DNA of 64,000 nt. Source: Brevipalpus yothersi. Its lineage: Eukaryota > Arthropoda > Arachnida > Trombidiformes > Tenuipalpidae. The notes beneath the pieces are model-generated. The model worked only from the letters and a program-made list of their open reading frames with translations, was not told the DNA's origin and ran no database searches. Position 1 is the stretch's first letter. Every line of letters starts with the position of its first letter. Made by a program: the position numbers and the translations under genes. The stretch covers positions 296,074 to 360,073 of the forward strand of contig QZCP01000112.1 of the NCBI GenBank assembly GCA_003956705.1, in the 5' to 3' direction. Positions 13,686 to 28,100 of the stretch are shown here, piece after piece.

Positions 13686-16027
13686 CGCCTTGCTCACACC
13701 GCTGCTTCAGTTTGCTTCACTTGGCTAGCTTGGAAGGGAAAAGTCTTGTGTTTTTTATTTCCACTCAATCCATGTTTGTCATGCTATCGTGCTCATGATT
13801 CAAGATTTTCTTACCTTCCTTGAGCAACTGTTTCAACACCATGATCATATCTATGTCTCCTGTTAATCTTTCCTCCCTAGTCACCACCATTTGAATCTGC
13901 ATTTAATTTAGATTCAGTTAAATTACCCTTTTTCTGTACTCAATCATGACCCTGACTTTTGTTTTCATTCGCGTAACATTACATGTGTCTATGTGTTCAT
14001 CTATCTGACCTTTTCTCTATTCTATTTTCGGTTCTCTATTCCTCATCTCTTACTTCCATTGCTGATATGACATTTCAATCCACTCAGTATTTTATTATTC
14101 ACTGAATTTACTTGGTGTGGGAAGAGGCATTCCATTTCAAGATATTCATAATAACAAGTCGAATGGATATTGGTGTTCAGCAAGGAGGCTCAAAATGATC
14201 CGATTGATTATGTCGATTGAGGGCGGTTTGTTTAATCAAAGTGGAAAAGGAAGGCGGAATTGGCTTGCAACTGGTTGGAATGGCCTACTCTCAGTCATCT
14301 TGTCGCTAGTGGCTAGTGATTCACGAAATAAAGAGAATAGAAAAACTGTGATTACACTCTGGAGAGATGCGATCGCAAAGGGCAAGAGTAGGCAATAGAT
14401 GTATTCATGTTTTGCAGGAGTGCAAAATGGAAATACGAGTGAACAGTGCGTGCTTCATGCCTCTTTTTACGCTTCTGGGAATCTATTCACGATCAAATGG
14501 AACCGTAGAGAAATGTGTTCCGATGTGTGTGTATATGTGTATGTGTGTGTCTGTATCATCCTCATGATGTACATGAGTATGCGAGCTGTTTGCCACCACA
14601 TCATATGCTCTCTCTGGTGGCTGATGCCCCCTGGAAAATAAGCATAAAATGATTTCTCTCTATAACGTTTGAAAGGTTTTTGATGTAAATGTGTGTGCTG
14701 TATGGAGACCGAGGGAACTGATGCCCTCATCCGATAAAGGAAAAAGAGGAAAAAGGTCCTCGCTCGATGCCCTTTTTATCCAACAATCCCATAGTCTCAT
14801 CCGATCCATGATTTTAGTTACGCTGATGCAAGACCGCTGAGACTTCATCCCTCGCTCATCCCAGTGCTCATCGTTCTCTTACTTTCTTGCACATCGCTCG
14901 TACTATGTGTAGTATGTATTGTGCATAATAATGAACCTCTATTCACATTATTTAAATTGATCTCAATCGATTTGTCTGATCTCCGTTAGGCTACCATTAA
15001 TTACAAAGCTGGAAGCTCAACTAAGACACCATAGCGAAAGATTCACGAGTTGGGATGATTCGATGACGATCATCTCATTGAAATTAGCTGCCATATTCTA
15101 TTCCGATCACACCTCCATTCTTCAGCCTATAGCTAAGAATACCTCGCGTCGCTTGTAGAGATATTCCGAGGGAGAGAGAGAGAATATTAAGCAAAAGAAC
15201 GCATCACTTGCCTCAGCTCTACTCTTTGCCATTGTTTCTGATAACTTTTCTCTCCATCTTGATGTGAGCAGGAAGATGCTCTCCCACTTGCATCATTCTC
15301 ATCGGGGAGCAACACCCAAAGCGAATGGAAGAGAACATCTTTCAATCTGCTCTCTCTCTCTCTTCTCTCTCTCTCTTACACTCACCGAGATTGAGTGGAA
15401 ATAGGTTTACCAAGATAATTGGAAACAGGTACAGTAAATTGGAAAACAGTGTTAAACTCCCACCGAGTGAAGGTGTAAAACCCATAGAATGAAATCTAAT
15501 TTATTTTCATTGATAGGGCTCTGAAACTGTCAAACAGGATAATTTGTTAACTAAGTTAACATGGTGCAAAGGATGCTCGAGAATCGAAAATCAATTCTGG
15601 ACGTTTGCCTCTTTATTTGCATCCTCATCTTTGTGCGCTGCTTTCCTGATCTGCTCTCTCTCTCTTCATCATTGTCACTCTTATTTACGATTCATCTTGG
15701 GCTCCTCTCTTGGCTCCACTTGGCTTCGCTCACCTGGAGGAAGTGAACATCATCGTCATCTTGAAAACAGAGAAGGCACAGAGAAACTTCGGCAAACACT
15801 TATTATTATTGTTATTATCAGTTTAGGAATCAAGTTGTAGCCCTATCATGTTGAGAAGTTTTTTAGAATGCATCCAGCTCAATCATGAAGAGAGTCCGGT
15901 GGGGCTCCAATTCTGAATTGAGAGTTGATACTGGTGCATCTCGAAGCTTCGTTGGGCTGGCGAATTGGTTGATGATATGACGATAGTTTTATGCATATGA
16001 GTTGATTTTGTTGAGACACTCACGTCT

Positions 16028-17918
16028 TCACGCAGGACTTTTTGGTGGATGTGTTTCCTCTATTGGGCCTGCTTTTAATGCTGATGGAGAGTTCTTTGGT
16101 CCAGTTGGGGATGAAGGTGTGGTGTTGGATGAGAGATGAGAAGAGTCAAACCGATGAGGAGATGATGATGTCGAATGGTTGATCGGGCGTTCACAGTCAG
16201 CATCGATGTCATCCACAAGCTCTGGACTACTAGGACGAGGAGAAGAACTCATAAAGCTTGCAGAATGAATGGAACTATTATTACTGGACTCTTCATCGTG
16301 ATCCGATGAAAGGGAACTCGGAGAAGTGACCATTAGGCTTGAATATGGTTCATGTAATCCATTCAAGCTTGAATTACAATTGGAACTTGCACGGTTAGCG
16401 AGCTGTCTTTCGCCCAGGGAGAGTAGATTTTCGATGGAGAATGAGTTGAATTTCGATTTGGATGAAGTCATTGTGTTGTTGTGTAAAGATGAGGTGGAAG
16501 ATGTGGGTGAAGATGATGCTAGTCGACTTTGCAGGTCACGAGATTCATGGGAGAGGCGGGATTCCACTGAGAACTTTTTCAAAACTTCCAACACATCTAT
16601 GTTGAGAATGTCTACTAGCAGTGTAAATGTATCGGAACCAACCAAATCACGGGCATCTTTACGACCATTGAGAGACCTTAACTCTAAAATGGTCTGATGA
16701 ATAGCTTCGGTGAGAGTGGCAGTGTTAACGCCAGGCTTCAGTTTGGACTGTTGCAAGCGTTTGGCTTGTCTTTCGAGCTGCTTTCGCATCTTTTTTTCCC
16801 GCTTGTCCTGATCACGTTTCACAATCTCGTCCGGAGGAATTGGATCACCGGAACATGTCTGTGGGTGAGCGTTATGAGCAGGTCTTCCTGGACCCTTTTT
16901 AGTGTGTTCCTTTTTACGCCATTTTGCCCTTCTATTTTGAAACCAAACCTAAGATCAGTAGAGTAAAAGAGAGTAATGAATGAGCTCATCAATAAGAGAT
17001 GCAAATTCACTCTTGATGAAGATGCTTGCTGATGTAATGCAATAAGAAGTGCAAAAATCTGAGGTAAATCCTATCACATTTTATCATTAACATAGCCTAG
17101 ATTGAGTTGATTCTTTCTCTCTCTCTCTTCTTTTTCAGCTCGGCGTGATATGATCCGCTCAATAACTGATTTAGTCGCAGATATTCTGGCTTGGAACCTC
17201 AATACCTAACACCTCACCTTCCTCTTCCGTCATCAGATGTTGGTGATCACAATGATGGGGTCACTCTAAATGTGGCGAGATAATCCGATTTGTTGGATAG
17301 AGCAAAATGATCTGAGTGAAAACGAAACTAGTTTAGACTCAACATGATGACAATGATCGGTAAGAAAAGGCCACAAAACGCCCCAATGATTAGATGCTCA
17401 ACAAGGTCCTCTCCTCCTCCCTTTCATTGAGAGTTCCGGATTGGACGCCCTTCTTATATGACTTGAGCCAAGAACATCTCGCTAATAGTGGGTATAGATG
17501 TGATCACTCCTCATCCCTGATATGCTGGGAGACCGTAAATGAGGATCAGAAAATGATAATGTGCTGACTGTAATGATGTGTATACACTGATTTCATTCAT
17601 TTCATTCATATTCATAGCAAAAGGATGATGAAGAGGATGGTGTGAGAAGCCAGACGAAAACGAGGATCGAATAAGGTAATTCATAGAGGTAAAGCGAATA
17701 TCTTATTCATGTGAGAGATGGGAAACAAGAACAGTGATGATAATAATGGTGATGATCTGCTGCCATCGCACAGAAGATGAAGTATAAAAATGGAATGGAA
17801 TTAATCCTCTCAAAGTGTTTGAAATAGAATGGGAATGATGAGAAGATAGTTTCGCTGATGAATGATGATTATAATGATGTCTACAAACTCTGTGTGAGAG
17901 GTTGGGGAGAAAATAAGT

Positions 17919-17963
<45 letters not shown>

Positions 17964-20544
17964 GAAGAAAGAAAACAACTAAACTTTTTTTCTTGTTCAT
18001 GGTGATTTGTTGGCTATAAAGTTATCTCTCCAAGCGGCGGTCAACTGGAATGGTCAGCTGAAATTCGAAAAATATGCTTCAATAGAGATGGGGATATAGC
18101 TCGGATCATACAACACTGCACAACGCCTCTGTCAAACAGAAAAGAGCAATCTAGAGTAACTGGCTGAGGAATGCAATTGATGTGTCGTAAAATGGCTTTT
18201 CCATCATAACTAAACTGTGCAAGTTCATCCAGTGGAAGAGTCAATTTGTTGTTGATTTGACATAAACAACAAGCATTCATCCGATTGTCACATAACAATA
18301 TTACCATTACTTGAGTTTGTTGAAAGCTTTGCTCCTCTCTCATTAGTTATGACACAATCAAAGTAGAAGATTCATACAATCAGATATACCATGACATGAT
18401 GGATGCTTATTCTCATCCTTATGCCTGCCCCTATATTCGGTCTTTCGGCTCATCATTCTTCCTCTCCCATCTTCCATATCCTATTATCTGCCTGTGAATC
18501 ATTCCATTCTCTCAAGTCCTCCTCTTTTCATCCATCTTTCCTCCCCCTCTTCTCACTCTGTTACCTGACTGATCCCTCCATCCATGCTTTCCTCTGTTTC
18601 AAATCCATTTTCAGCCTCTCAGAATCGCCCGTTTCAGCCTCCTCACCATTCAGCATCACTTTGAAGCCTCCATGCTGATGTCTAATCATATGAAATATTC
18701 CAGGACTTGTTAATATCAAGAATCTCACACTTTTATCCGGCTATATTTCTTTTCCTTTTCCATTCCATTCCAAAGAAAATGTGATTTTCTCGAGCATACA
18801 CATTCATACATGTATAGCGCTCGCTTGCTCTTCACCATATTGAGCATCTTAAAAAGATATAGAATCAAAGAAACGATTGAACAAACTGAGATCTGTAGGC
18901 ATCTCTATTTTTCTTTTTCGAAGTGGAGAAGAGAAAAAAAAGTTGAAAAAACCTCTATTGAGAACCCATTTCCTTTCACAAATTATTTGGTTTAAAGGCT
19001 TTTTGTGTACTCACAAAGGAAACAATCAAAACAAGCTCAAATTAGTGAGCACAACAAGGAATGAATTTCGTTACAAACAGACGAGTGGACCAAATGAGCT
19101 GTCCCATGGCTACGGCAACTTAGATTTGGCAATTTGAGATGAGAAAAGGAAGTGGAAAAATTCTATACTCGATTGAGAGAGGTGAAATCGGCAGAAGAAG
19201 AATAAAAAAAACGGGAAAAACCTAGGCCATAAGCAGCCATGTTAATGGCTTAGAGATGGCTCCATGAATAAGATATCATTCCGGATGATTGGATTCGCGT
19301 GTGTACTTATTGTTACCTGCAAGAATCACCCCATCTCGATTGCATTTCATTGTAATCAAAAATTTAACTTCACCACCAAATCGATTGACCCTTGACTTCT
19401 CTATTCATCTTGCTCCATAATTCACTGGAGGAACTTGTTCAAGCACTTCATCCATCCAGTCCCGCCTGTTTTCTCAGCTTTCCCTTTTCCCTTTTCCCGC
19501 TCAGCTCAAAGTGATGATCCATCACCGAGGCAAATCTTGCAATCTACTGGAAGCAAAATTCCTTGCCACTTGGAGGATTTAATTTGCCTCCTTAACTCCT
19601 CAGATACAGTGAATGAAGAGGTGGGCTGTAAAGACCAAGGCTGATTGCCGAGCCATTCATCGACGTGCGCGGAAATACGTGGATGGTGTGAGTTGATTGA
19701 AGAGGTCCAAGGAAGTCACGCAAACACTTACAAGATAAGAGCATAATTTCCATCCAATATACAAGGGAATTCGGTGGCCAAAATTTGTGAATGGACATAT
19801 TTTGGTATGTTTCGTACGGCGTTCATTCATTCATTCATTCAATCATTCATCTATTTTTTTAGAAAATTTTCTCTCTCCTCTCAACTTTTCGTGTTACTCA
19901 CTTTTTACCCGCTTGCCTACAGCAATGCCAAAGTTGAGCACGCACTCGAGAGCAGAGAGAGAGAGAGAGAGAGAGAAGGGAAATCAAAAATGAGAAAGTG
20001 TCAGACCGGAATGGAAGGAATAGATGATGATAGAGGCAAAGGATTTGGACGATTATCTGCTAATGAAACACAAATCCGACCAGCAAAAGACAAACGAGTT
20101 GGAACTGTAGCGGAAGACTTCGAAACGCTCCACAATACCAAGAATCGCTTCATTGTATGTGTTTTGTGTGTGTGTGTGTGTGTTGGAGAGGAGAAGAGCG
20201 AGGCCGAATGAGGAATGGAATCGACTCGAGGGATCAAGGGAACTAAGATGAGCTGATGGTGATCATCTAGTGGAAGATGCTGCAGAGTGACGGATTGTCA
20301 AGCTTCTGGGCCACTCTCACTAGCGCCTAGAGAGAGCGAGAGTGGTGCGAAAAATCAGATAAAGAGTTGAAAAAGATGCGAAAAATAGACTTGTATTACG
20401 CTCGAATGGCGAGATTGTGCACAGATAGGAGGTTGCCAGCAAATGAAGAGATTCAAGCGAAAGGATCGAATGAAGAGATGGATATGTGGACACGAGCCGA
20501 GAAATGGAATATTGAGAGGACCAACGTGTCACGGAAGGAGATAA

Positions 20545-20614
<70 letters not shown>

Positions 20615-21971
20615 GTGAGCAGAGAGAGGCCGATGATAGTAATGAAAAGAAGATAAGACACAATGAAGAGCAACTCTCATGTTCACTCTGATGCTGCATC
20701 TTCCGGTGGATATAAATAATCTCAATGCCCCCATACTATCGGCCCTCTCAATGGATGAGCAATGAGAGGTGAGCTTCCGAGATGAAATGGCAATCTAATT
20801 CATGTTTTGTGGAATTTTCAAGCCTATACAGCGAGCAAGATAGTCAAATGCTCCCCAAGAGAGGATCCACTGAAGCTTATGTAAGTTTGTCCTCCTATTC
20901 TTTTCCAGGATCAAATGATAGGCACACGTCCAACTGGTCAAAATTGAGTGGACAAATATTGCGTTTCCTTGCGATCATTGAAAGCTCCAATGTACACGCA
21001 GCCCATAGTTCAATTTTGGCTAAAAGTATTAACCAAACAAATCGCTGACCTCAGCTCATTTGTCAGTCTCCGGTGAGCTGGATCCTGGCTATTTTTTGAG
21101 AGTATTGTTTCCATTTGATCGAAAAGTGTGAAAAAAATAGCTATCAAAGTTTGTCTATTACTCGCGATAAAAGATCTCTCAATGAACTGTAATGAGCGAT
21201 ATCTGATTCATTGACTGCGAAAAAAACCTGCCATTCATTTGTCGGGCTCAATTACGATTGGTAAGGACTTTACAAAAGGATAAAATTGTTTGGTAATCAA
21301 AAAGAAAGAAGATGTATCAGATGGAGTGAAACGAATCACTCTAACAACAGATAAATTCAAGCATACAAAGAATCTTTTCAAGTTTATCAGTTCCTAGTTT
21401 GTTATGATTGTTGATAGAGTTGAGCACAATAACAGTGGATAAGATTGATTCGAGAGTAGGCGATTGGAGGCAAGATTACATGGTGAGGCTTGTGCCATCC
21501 TGGTCAATGAAGTGCATGAAGAATGACCTTAGATCCAGTGATAAGGAAGGAGCAAAGCGATACAAGAGAGAATACAAAACATGGACATCATTTTCAACAA
21601 TGCTAGTATCCGGTCTAATGCAAGCTGAGGAACGAGTGGAAATGATGAAATGGATGATGTCTGCACAGAGATGTGGAAAGAGAGGAAAAAGTTTCACGAG
21701 AATTGGAGGCTTGCATCAGAGAAAACGATGAGGAGAAGGAATCACAAAAAGGCGAGAAATGACCGTGCTTTTAATTTGGCTGCTCTGTAGATTGGAAATC
21801 CGGGAGATAGGGAATCAGAGAATAGTGATAGATCTAAAACTAGACGTCAAATGATGCAACCAGAGGTGTTTGCAACTTTGGGGCATCAATATATTTCATT
21901 TTTACCCATCAACACCATCGACAGCTCATCTCTTCATTATCCGCTCTCGATTGCATGCCTCAATCGGAAAG

Positions 21972-22004
<33 letters not shown>

Positions 22005-23031
22005 TTTCGATGATTAAGTGATTGCTACATCCTGACGACCGGAAAATCAGACGAAAAAGAATCAAACAGCGCAATTCATTTTACGCTCTGTTTTGAATGA
22101 AATGATTTTGGTGTATTAGCCGAAAGAGAATCCGATGAGAGAGAGAGAAAGAGAGAGAGAGAAAGAGAGAGAGAGAAAGAAAATTGTGCTGGAAAAATGA
22201 GAATAGTATTGTAGATGTGAGTGTTCTATAAGCGTAGATGTGAGAGACGTTGAGGTGGTGAAGGGATTCTTCAATTAAGAAGGTGATCAACGTTTCTCAT
22301 GAATGAAAATGCACAATTTCTCTTTGCTTTCAAGCAGCTTAGCAAGTTTTTCTGTAGCTCTTGTCAGCGTGTAAATGAATTAATCAAAATTCCTGCACGA
22401 AAAGAGAAACAAAGTGGCGAAAATAAGAAGAATTCTCTGATTAAAAGGCGAGGAAAATAAACGCGTAGGAGAAAAGAGGCTGGAGAAGAGATGATGGATC
22501 ACCTCCGAGTATTGAGCACGCCATCAGCATCAGCATCAACATCACCGTCAACTATGAACTTGCCCAAGTGAGAGGCTGTTTATAAACACTAAGGACAAAA
22601 GCGGTGAAGAAAAGAAGAAATTTTTCGCCCAGCCTTCAAGCACCAGGCCAGCAAAGTTCCGAGTTTGGGCACGATTAATAAATGGAAACCTAAACTTGTG
22701 GTTTGCCATGCAGGGTAGTAGAGTCATAAATCAATTTTACGGCACTCGAAAGTGATCATCACCTCAACGGGCGCCGATAGAGTTAATACTTTGCAATCAA
22801 ATTCGTATTTGCGTTTTTAGGTGCCCAGTCTAGGGCACCCAAAAACTATGGGCACCATTGATAGCTATCCTCATCCATTGAATTAACAGTTTTTCTCTCT
22901 CTCACACACACTCACTGAGAGCTCATTTAAAATGGTAAACATAGCTTCTAATGGAAAGTGAAAAAGAGAGAATTACGGTAATCAGTCCAACTTGAGAGAG
23001 AGAGAGGGGGGAAGAGAGAGAGAGAGAGGGG

Positions 23032-23076
<45 letters not shown>

Positions 23077-24261
23077 GAGACATGGTGCGAGGCCCTATGA
23101 GTTCAATGGTAGCTGTAGAAAAGATGATAAAAGTGCTCAAATTAGATGGACTCTGGGTTTATTCTCTCTCAGAATACATGATACGCATGACAATGGATGG
23201 AGAACAATTGGTATGGACCAGAGGATTGGGTTTGTAGGTGGAGGAGGAGGAGATTGGTGAAGAAAGGCGGCGAAAGGACAACATGCAAAGTGTAACCTCG
23301 GGCTTCGAGAAAGGAGCTCGAAAACAGATTAGAGGATGCTCACTTACCAAGCAGCATCCATCGAGTGGTGAACAAGAATGAAATTCACATTTCACGTATG
23401 TAGATTGAGTGAAAATGAAAGCATCGATTTAGTTAAATCATCAAACTTGAGCACTAAGAATGTATGCAAATGACCATTTTCCTTCTGCTCTTTATATTTC
23501 CTGGAAATTTTTCAACATTCAAGAGAAAATTTGTTTCATCGAATTGGTGATTACACAGCTTTGTTCATCTTGTCATTTAATTCACTCTAAATAATAGGGT
23601 CTTTAAAAGGGCTCATCAAATGCCAATTTTACGCATATTTATTCAACTCAATGATACATGCATGAAGTTTTCTTTGTTTCATATTTCTACTGGATTTCCA
23701 CTCCATCATTTCACCTCGCTCTAGGCTGAGTTGAAAGAGAAATTGATAGCTCAATCAATGATGAACAGATAGCAGCCAATATCCAGCGGCTCTCTTTCTC
23801 TCTTTCTTCCCCTTTTGCATGAAATGGTTGAGAAAAAGTCATTTTTCATGTACTTTCTTCTCCATATTGCATGTTGGTAGAATTTTTGACTTTTCAATCG
23901 ATCCGAAAGAATTCAAAATCTTGGTTGGTCCTAGTCTGCTTGTGGTGCAAGTTTTTCAAGAAGGACAAGACAAACGAGGGACCAGGTGAGTGAACAAAAG
24001 GCATGCAAATTGGTCATGTCACATTTTCAATAGAGTAGTGACGGAAGAAGAAGAATGATCTGATGCTGAGAGCTAAGCAGAAGGAGCTGTAAATACGACA
24101 AACAGTGACTGATGGCCAGAATTTGCCTGCTGAGTTCAATATTCAACTAGCTCTATCGAGAAAAAATGCTCTTCTTCTCACAACAGACTGGAGAAGAAGA
24201 AGAAGAAAAAGTAGAAGGAGCAACAGTAACAGCGAATGATTTGAAATTTGGAGAGCAATAG

Positions 24262-24327
<66 letters not shown>

Positions 24328-25055
24328 TAACTCAAGAATAGTCAGTGCACAACGTGATGATAGCCTTGGATCTTGGCTAAGTTTGGCCGAAAGTTATGAT
24401 TCAGGATGATCTGAAATGACTCCAGTGAAGAAGATCTCGTTGAGAAAACAATGGCTACAACACATTATCAATGCTATGAGTAGAGGGGCTGGCAAAAATA
24501 GTGGCCTGCGAAATGCGAGTAAATCGACTTTTTCATGCAGAGTAAAAGTGAAAGAGAGGCTGGTCTGGCCGAATGAAGAGACTAGTTGTTAGGGTATTCA
24601 TTAGATTCTCGCCAAGCAAAGGTAAACTGAATTGCTCCTTGCTGAGTAGTTGAAAAAAATCCGCTTTGCTGCATCAGAATCGAGCTGTAATCACCAACCT
24701 GCGTTGGAGGGGCTTATTGAAAGACCTTAGCGCCCCGAGCAACCCCGCATGATCTGTGTAACGGCTACTCAAGTCCAGTGACCAAGGGTCACTCGCCAAG
24801 CTGGCCAAAGAGAGAGAAAGAGAGAGAGAAAGAAAGAATGACCAGTTCGCTAGGGACGAATGATGTGGGGGCGGTAAGTGGCCCAGAGAAGGATCACTTA
24901 AGGAGCATCAGTGGAGCGACGAGGAAAAAAAGTGCGGCGGAAGTTGGACAAGAGAGCAACAATAGAAAACAGCGAGAAGAGAAAAGCTCAGAGGAGAAAA
25001 CTCGATGGAAAAGTCATCATTCTTTATTTAGATAAAATTGGAGGCATGCTGGGAG

Positions 25056-25140
<85 letters not shown>

Positions 25141-28100
25141 AAGGTCGTTAGAGACAAGTGGCATGGCTGAGAAGCTTACTTCTCACAACCATTACCTGAC
25201 ACAGTGAGTATCAATTGTCTTCCACCAGAAAGAAATCATCATTACTTGCTAACGATATGCCTCAATGAGCTGGAGAGCTACGATTACGGCCATTCACACA
25301 TTGCCACTCTCCTATATCCTCGATCTCTGAGCGCTCGAAAAGCTCTCAGGAACACAAGTAGGATTGAAAGTGGCATCAGCACCCATTGGTGAATGACTGT
25401 GAGCTGTCATCAGAAATGAAATGAATTTGCGTTATTCAAGGTGAGTTTCATGCTGTTCCAAATAGTGCTGATGCGCTCATCTTTACACTCTCTCTCACGC
25501 TGGCCTGGTGTCTTGTCACTCCTCAAAACAACCGGAATGCTTGCAATCACTCTATAAAGCAATTGTGAAGCTTGTTTTTTGCCTCATTTACCCCTCCAGC
25601 ATATGAAAGAGAGTAGTGTAGAAAACTAATGTGAATGAACAAGTAGGTGGAAGATGAGGAGTAAGAAAGAAAGAAAGAAAGAGAGCGAGAGAGAGAAAGA
25701 GGTACTCAATCGCTGAATATGATGGGAATTCAAGAGTTTGGCCATATTTCATCATGCCTCAAGATGGACTATCAGAAAGAGAGAGAGAGAAGAAAATTAC
25801 TAACCACCAGAAATGAGGAGTTAATGGGACTTGGGAAGACTCAATAGACTTCATCGATTAATCATTATCCTTTAATCAAGGTTTGTGAGCACTTTGTACT
25901 TTGTATCTCAAGAATACCAAGTTTAAGAGGGGGAATAGCTACTAAGGCTGTAAAAAACAAGCCCACCAGAATAAATTCATTGATAATCCAATATCTCATG
26001 CAAAATCACTCGAAAAGAGGGAGCGAATCAGAAGGAAAAGAGAGAGAGAGAGAGAGAGAAAAGAGACAGGCGTTCCAGAATAATGGTTCAAGCATGAGCT
26101 CTGGTTTCTCCCTTTCCTCTCACCCATAATCATGATCAGGGTGCTCAAAATACGAGGTAATTAGGAGCGCCAGTCAGTGATACCCATTCTTGCGAGTCTG
26201 GCCAAACATTGCCATTGGATATGAGGAGACCAAATTAGCTGAAAGAGGCACTCAAGCAAGCAGCCCAGCTGACTTGGGTCAGGCTAAGCTTTTACCTTCC
26301 ACCCCACTCCCCCACGATACGGACTAACAAACTTTTTCTCTTCCCTATAAAGTCTGTGGTTTGCACTTTTGTGAAAAGAAAAACAATGGGAAAAAGAATA
26401 TTTACCTGAACTCGTGCCTCGGCCAAGTCTAGTTTGGTGGCCAAAGATTCGCGCATAAACACGTCTGGATAGTGACTCGCCTCGAAAGCTTTCTCAAGTT
26501 GCTCCAATTGCCAGCTATTGAAGTTGGTTCTCGTTCGACGTCGCTTAGAACTGCCCGTAGGAGAGTGACATGATTGTCGCTCATCTAGCAGATCTCCACC
26601 ACTATCGATGCTGGATGTTGCAGACTTGTTACTTTGGTTAGAAACTTCGCTATTGCCATTCAAATGGTGAGACAAGGATGTATTGGTGGTTGTACAATTA
26701 TTATTGGTGAGATGAAGATGATCACTGTGATGATTTTGATGAGTAGAATGTGTTTGGTGAGAAGTGCTCTCTGTTTTACTGGTAGAATGTCCACCGGACT
26801 CAGAACCTGAGATAGATTAAGATTGAAACAGCGAATCTATTAGTTTTTGTTAACTTTTGCCAATAGTTTCTGGCTAATAGTTGAGCTGTTCCAGTTTGAT
26901 AAGCTGAAGAGCTTCAAAATATGGAAAGCTAAAAGGGTGCTTTTTCAATGTTCTCTGGACATGAACTGAATTGATTCAATTGGAAATAAAATTCAGTAAA
27001 ATTGGTTTCACATTACAATAAATATCAAATTTCATCAGTTCTCTCTGGCCAACTACTACCACATGAGTGACCTCAAATCAGAAAAACATGATACAGTGCT
27101 GATAATTATAAGCTAATTATAAGTATAAGTATAAGCTCCTATTGATAATATTCAAAAGTTTTGACGAGTGAGAAATTTCTTAATGTCTCCAGGAAATCAT
27201 TTCCCTGTTACTTTTTTCTCTTTGGTTCCAGAATAACTAGCATGATGAGTCAAACGCTCAAAGACAACGGAATTTCATTCAAAATATTTTGTAAATTCAA
27301 GACAATTTACTGAAACTGGATGATGAGAAAATCAGTCAAATTATTGAAATCAGCTGGATAAGAACTTTTTCAAAACTGTTAGCTCAGCTTGGAGACAAAA
27401 CATTGGAAGTGTTCAGGTGCTATGATGAGAACCAAGCTAATCTTATTATTCAGGCTGAATATATTTTCAAGAGCTCATTTATCGATTTGACTTATTGAAA
27501 TAGAATGAGATTTTAGATTCGATATCCTAATGATAGTTAGTCTAAATTTTTTATTCTATTTATCAACATTTTATCATCCTGACTACCATTTTTGAGCTGA
27601 TGGCAAATGATAACCACACTAATCAAATTATCTCTTCGAGAGTTTCTCGATAGATCAGTCTATTATGAACTGTAAAAACGTTACTACTTCTGTTTTGGAG
27701 GAACTTTAGGACAAATTGAACATTTTCTCCAATTCAAAACGAATTGAGCTTGATGATTTTGCTTATTCAGACTGATTAGTTGCTTAATGATAAATGTTAT
27801 TCTCTTATCAATGGACATTCAATCAAAATGTTACCTGACAACTTTTATCAGATATATTAAATAATCAGAACGAGCTTTAACCGATAAGATTTGGACTGGC
27901 AAGGTGAAAAAGTAAGTAAGTAACTCACCTGAAGTTCTATTTTTCATAAGATGGAACGATGGAATGAATCTGTTTATCCATGAGTAAGGAACTGGATAGG
28001 GTTGCATGTAAGGATGAAGAAGTCGAGATGGATTGGCCTGGAGCACTGATTCACGTGGATCAGAGAACATATCCAGTATGGTGGATGGAAGCAATTGATT

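Larger units (their letters stand above)
16949..26405 (-). other. 9.5-kb intron within the unc-4 homeobox
   Basis: The intron is bounded by GTAAAT (donor, minus strand, next to 26406) and an AG acceptor next to 16949, and has phase 0. I find no convincing nested gene inside. It is rich in (GA)n tracts and includes the inverted repeat at 22820-22856. Its length contrasts with the 57-90-nt introns of nearby genes, which fits a regulatory role for a developmental gene (inference). Confidence 0.8.

Noticed and set aside
24660..24780. GC-richer stretch checked for a tRNA gene
   Set aside because: No A-box and B-box pair and no cloverleaf could be drawn. No tRNA was found elsewhere by eye, although a covariance-model scan could still find one.
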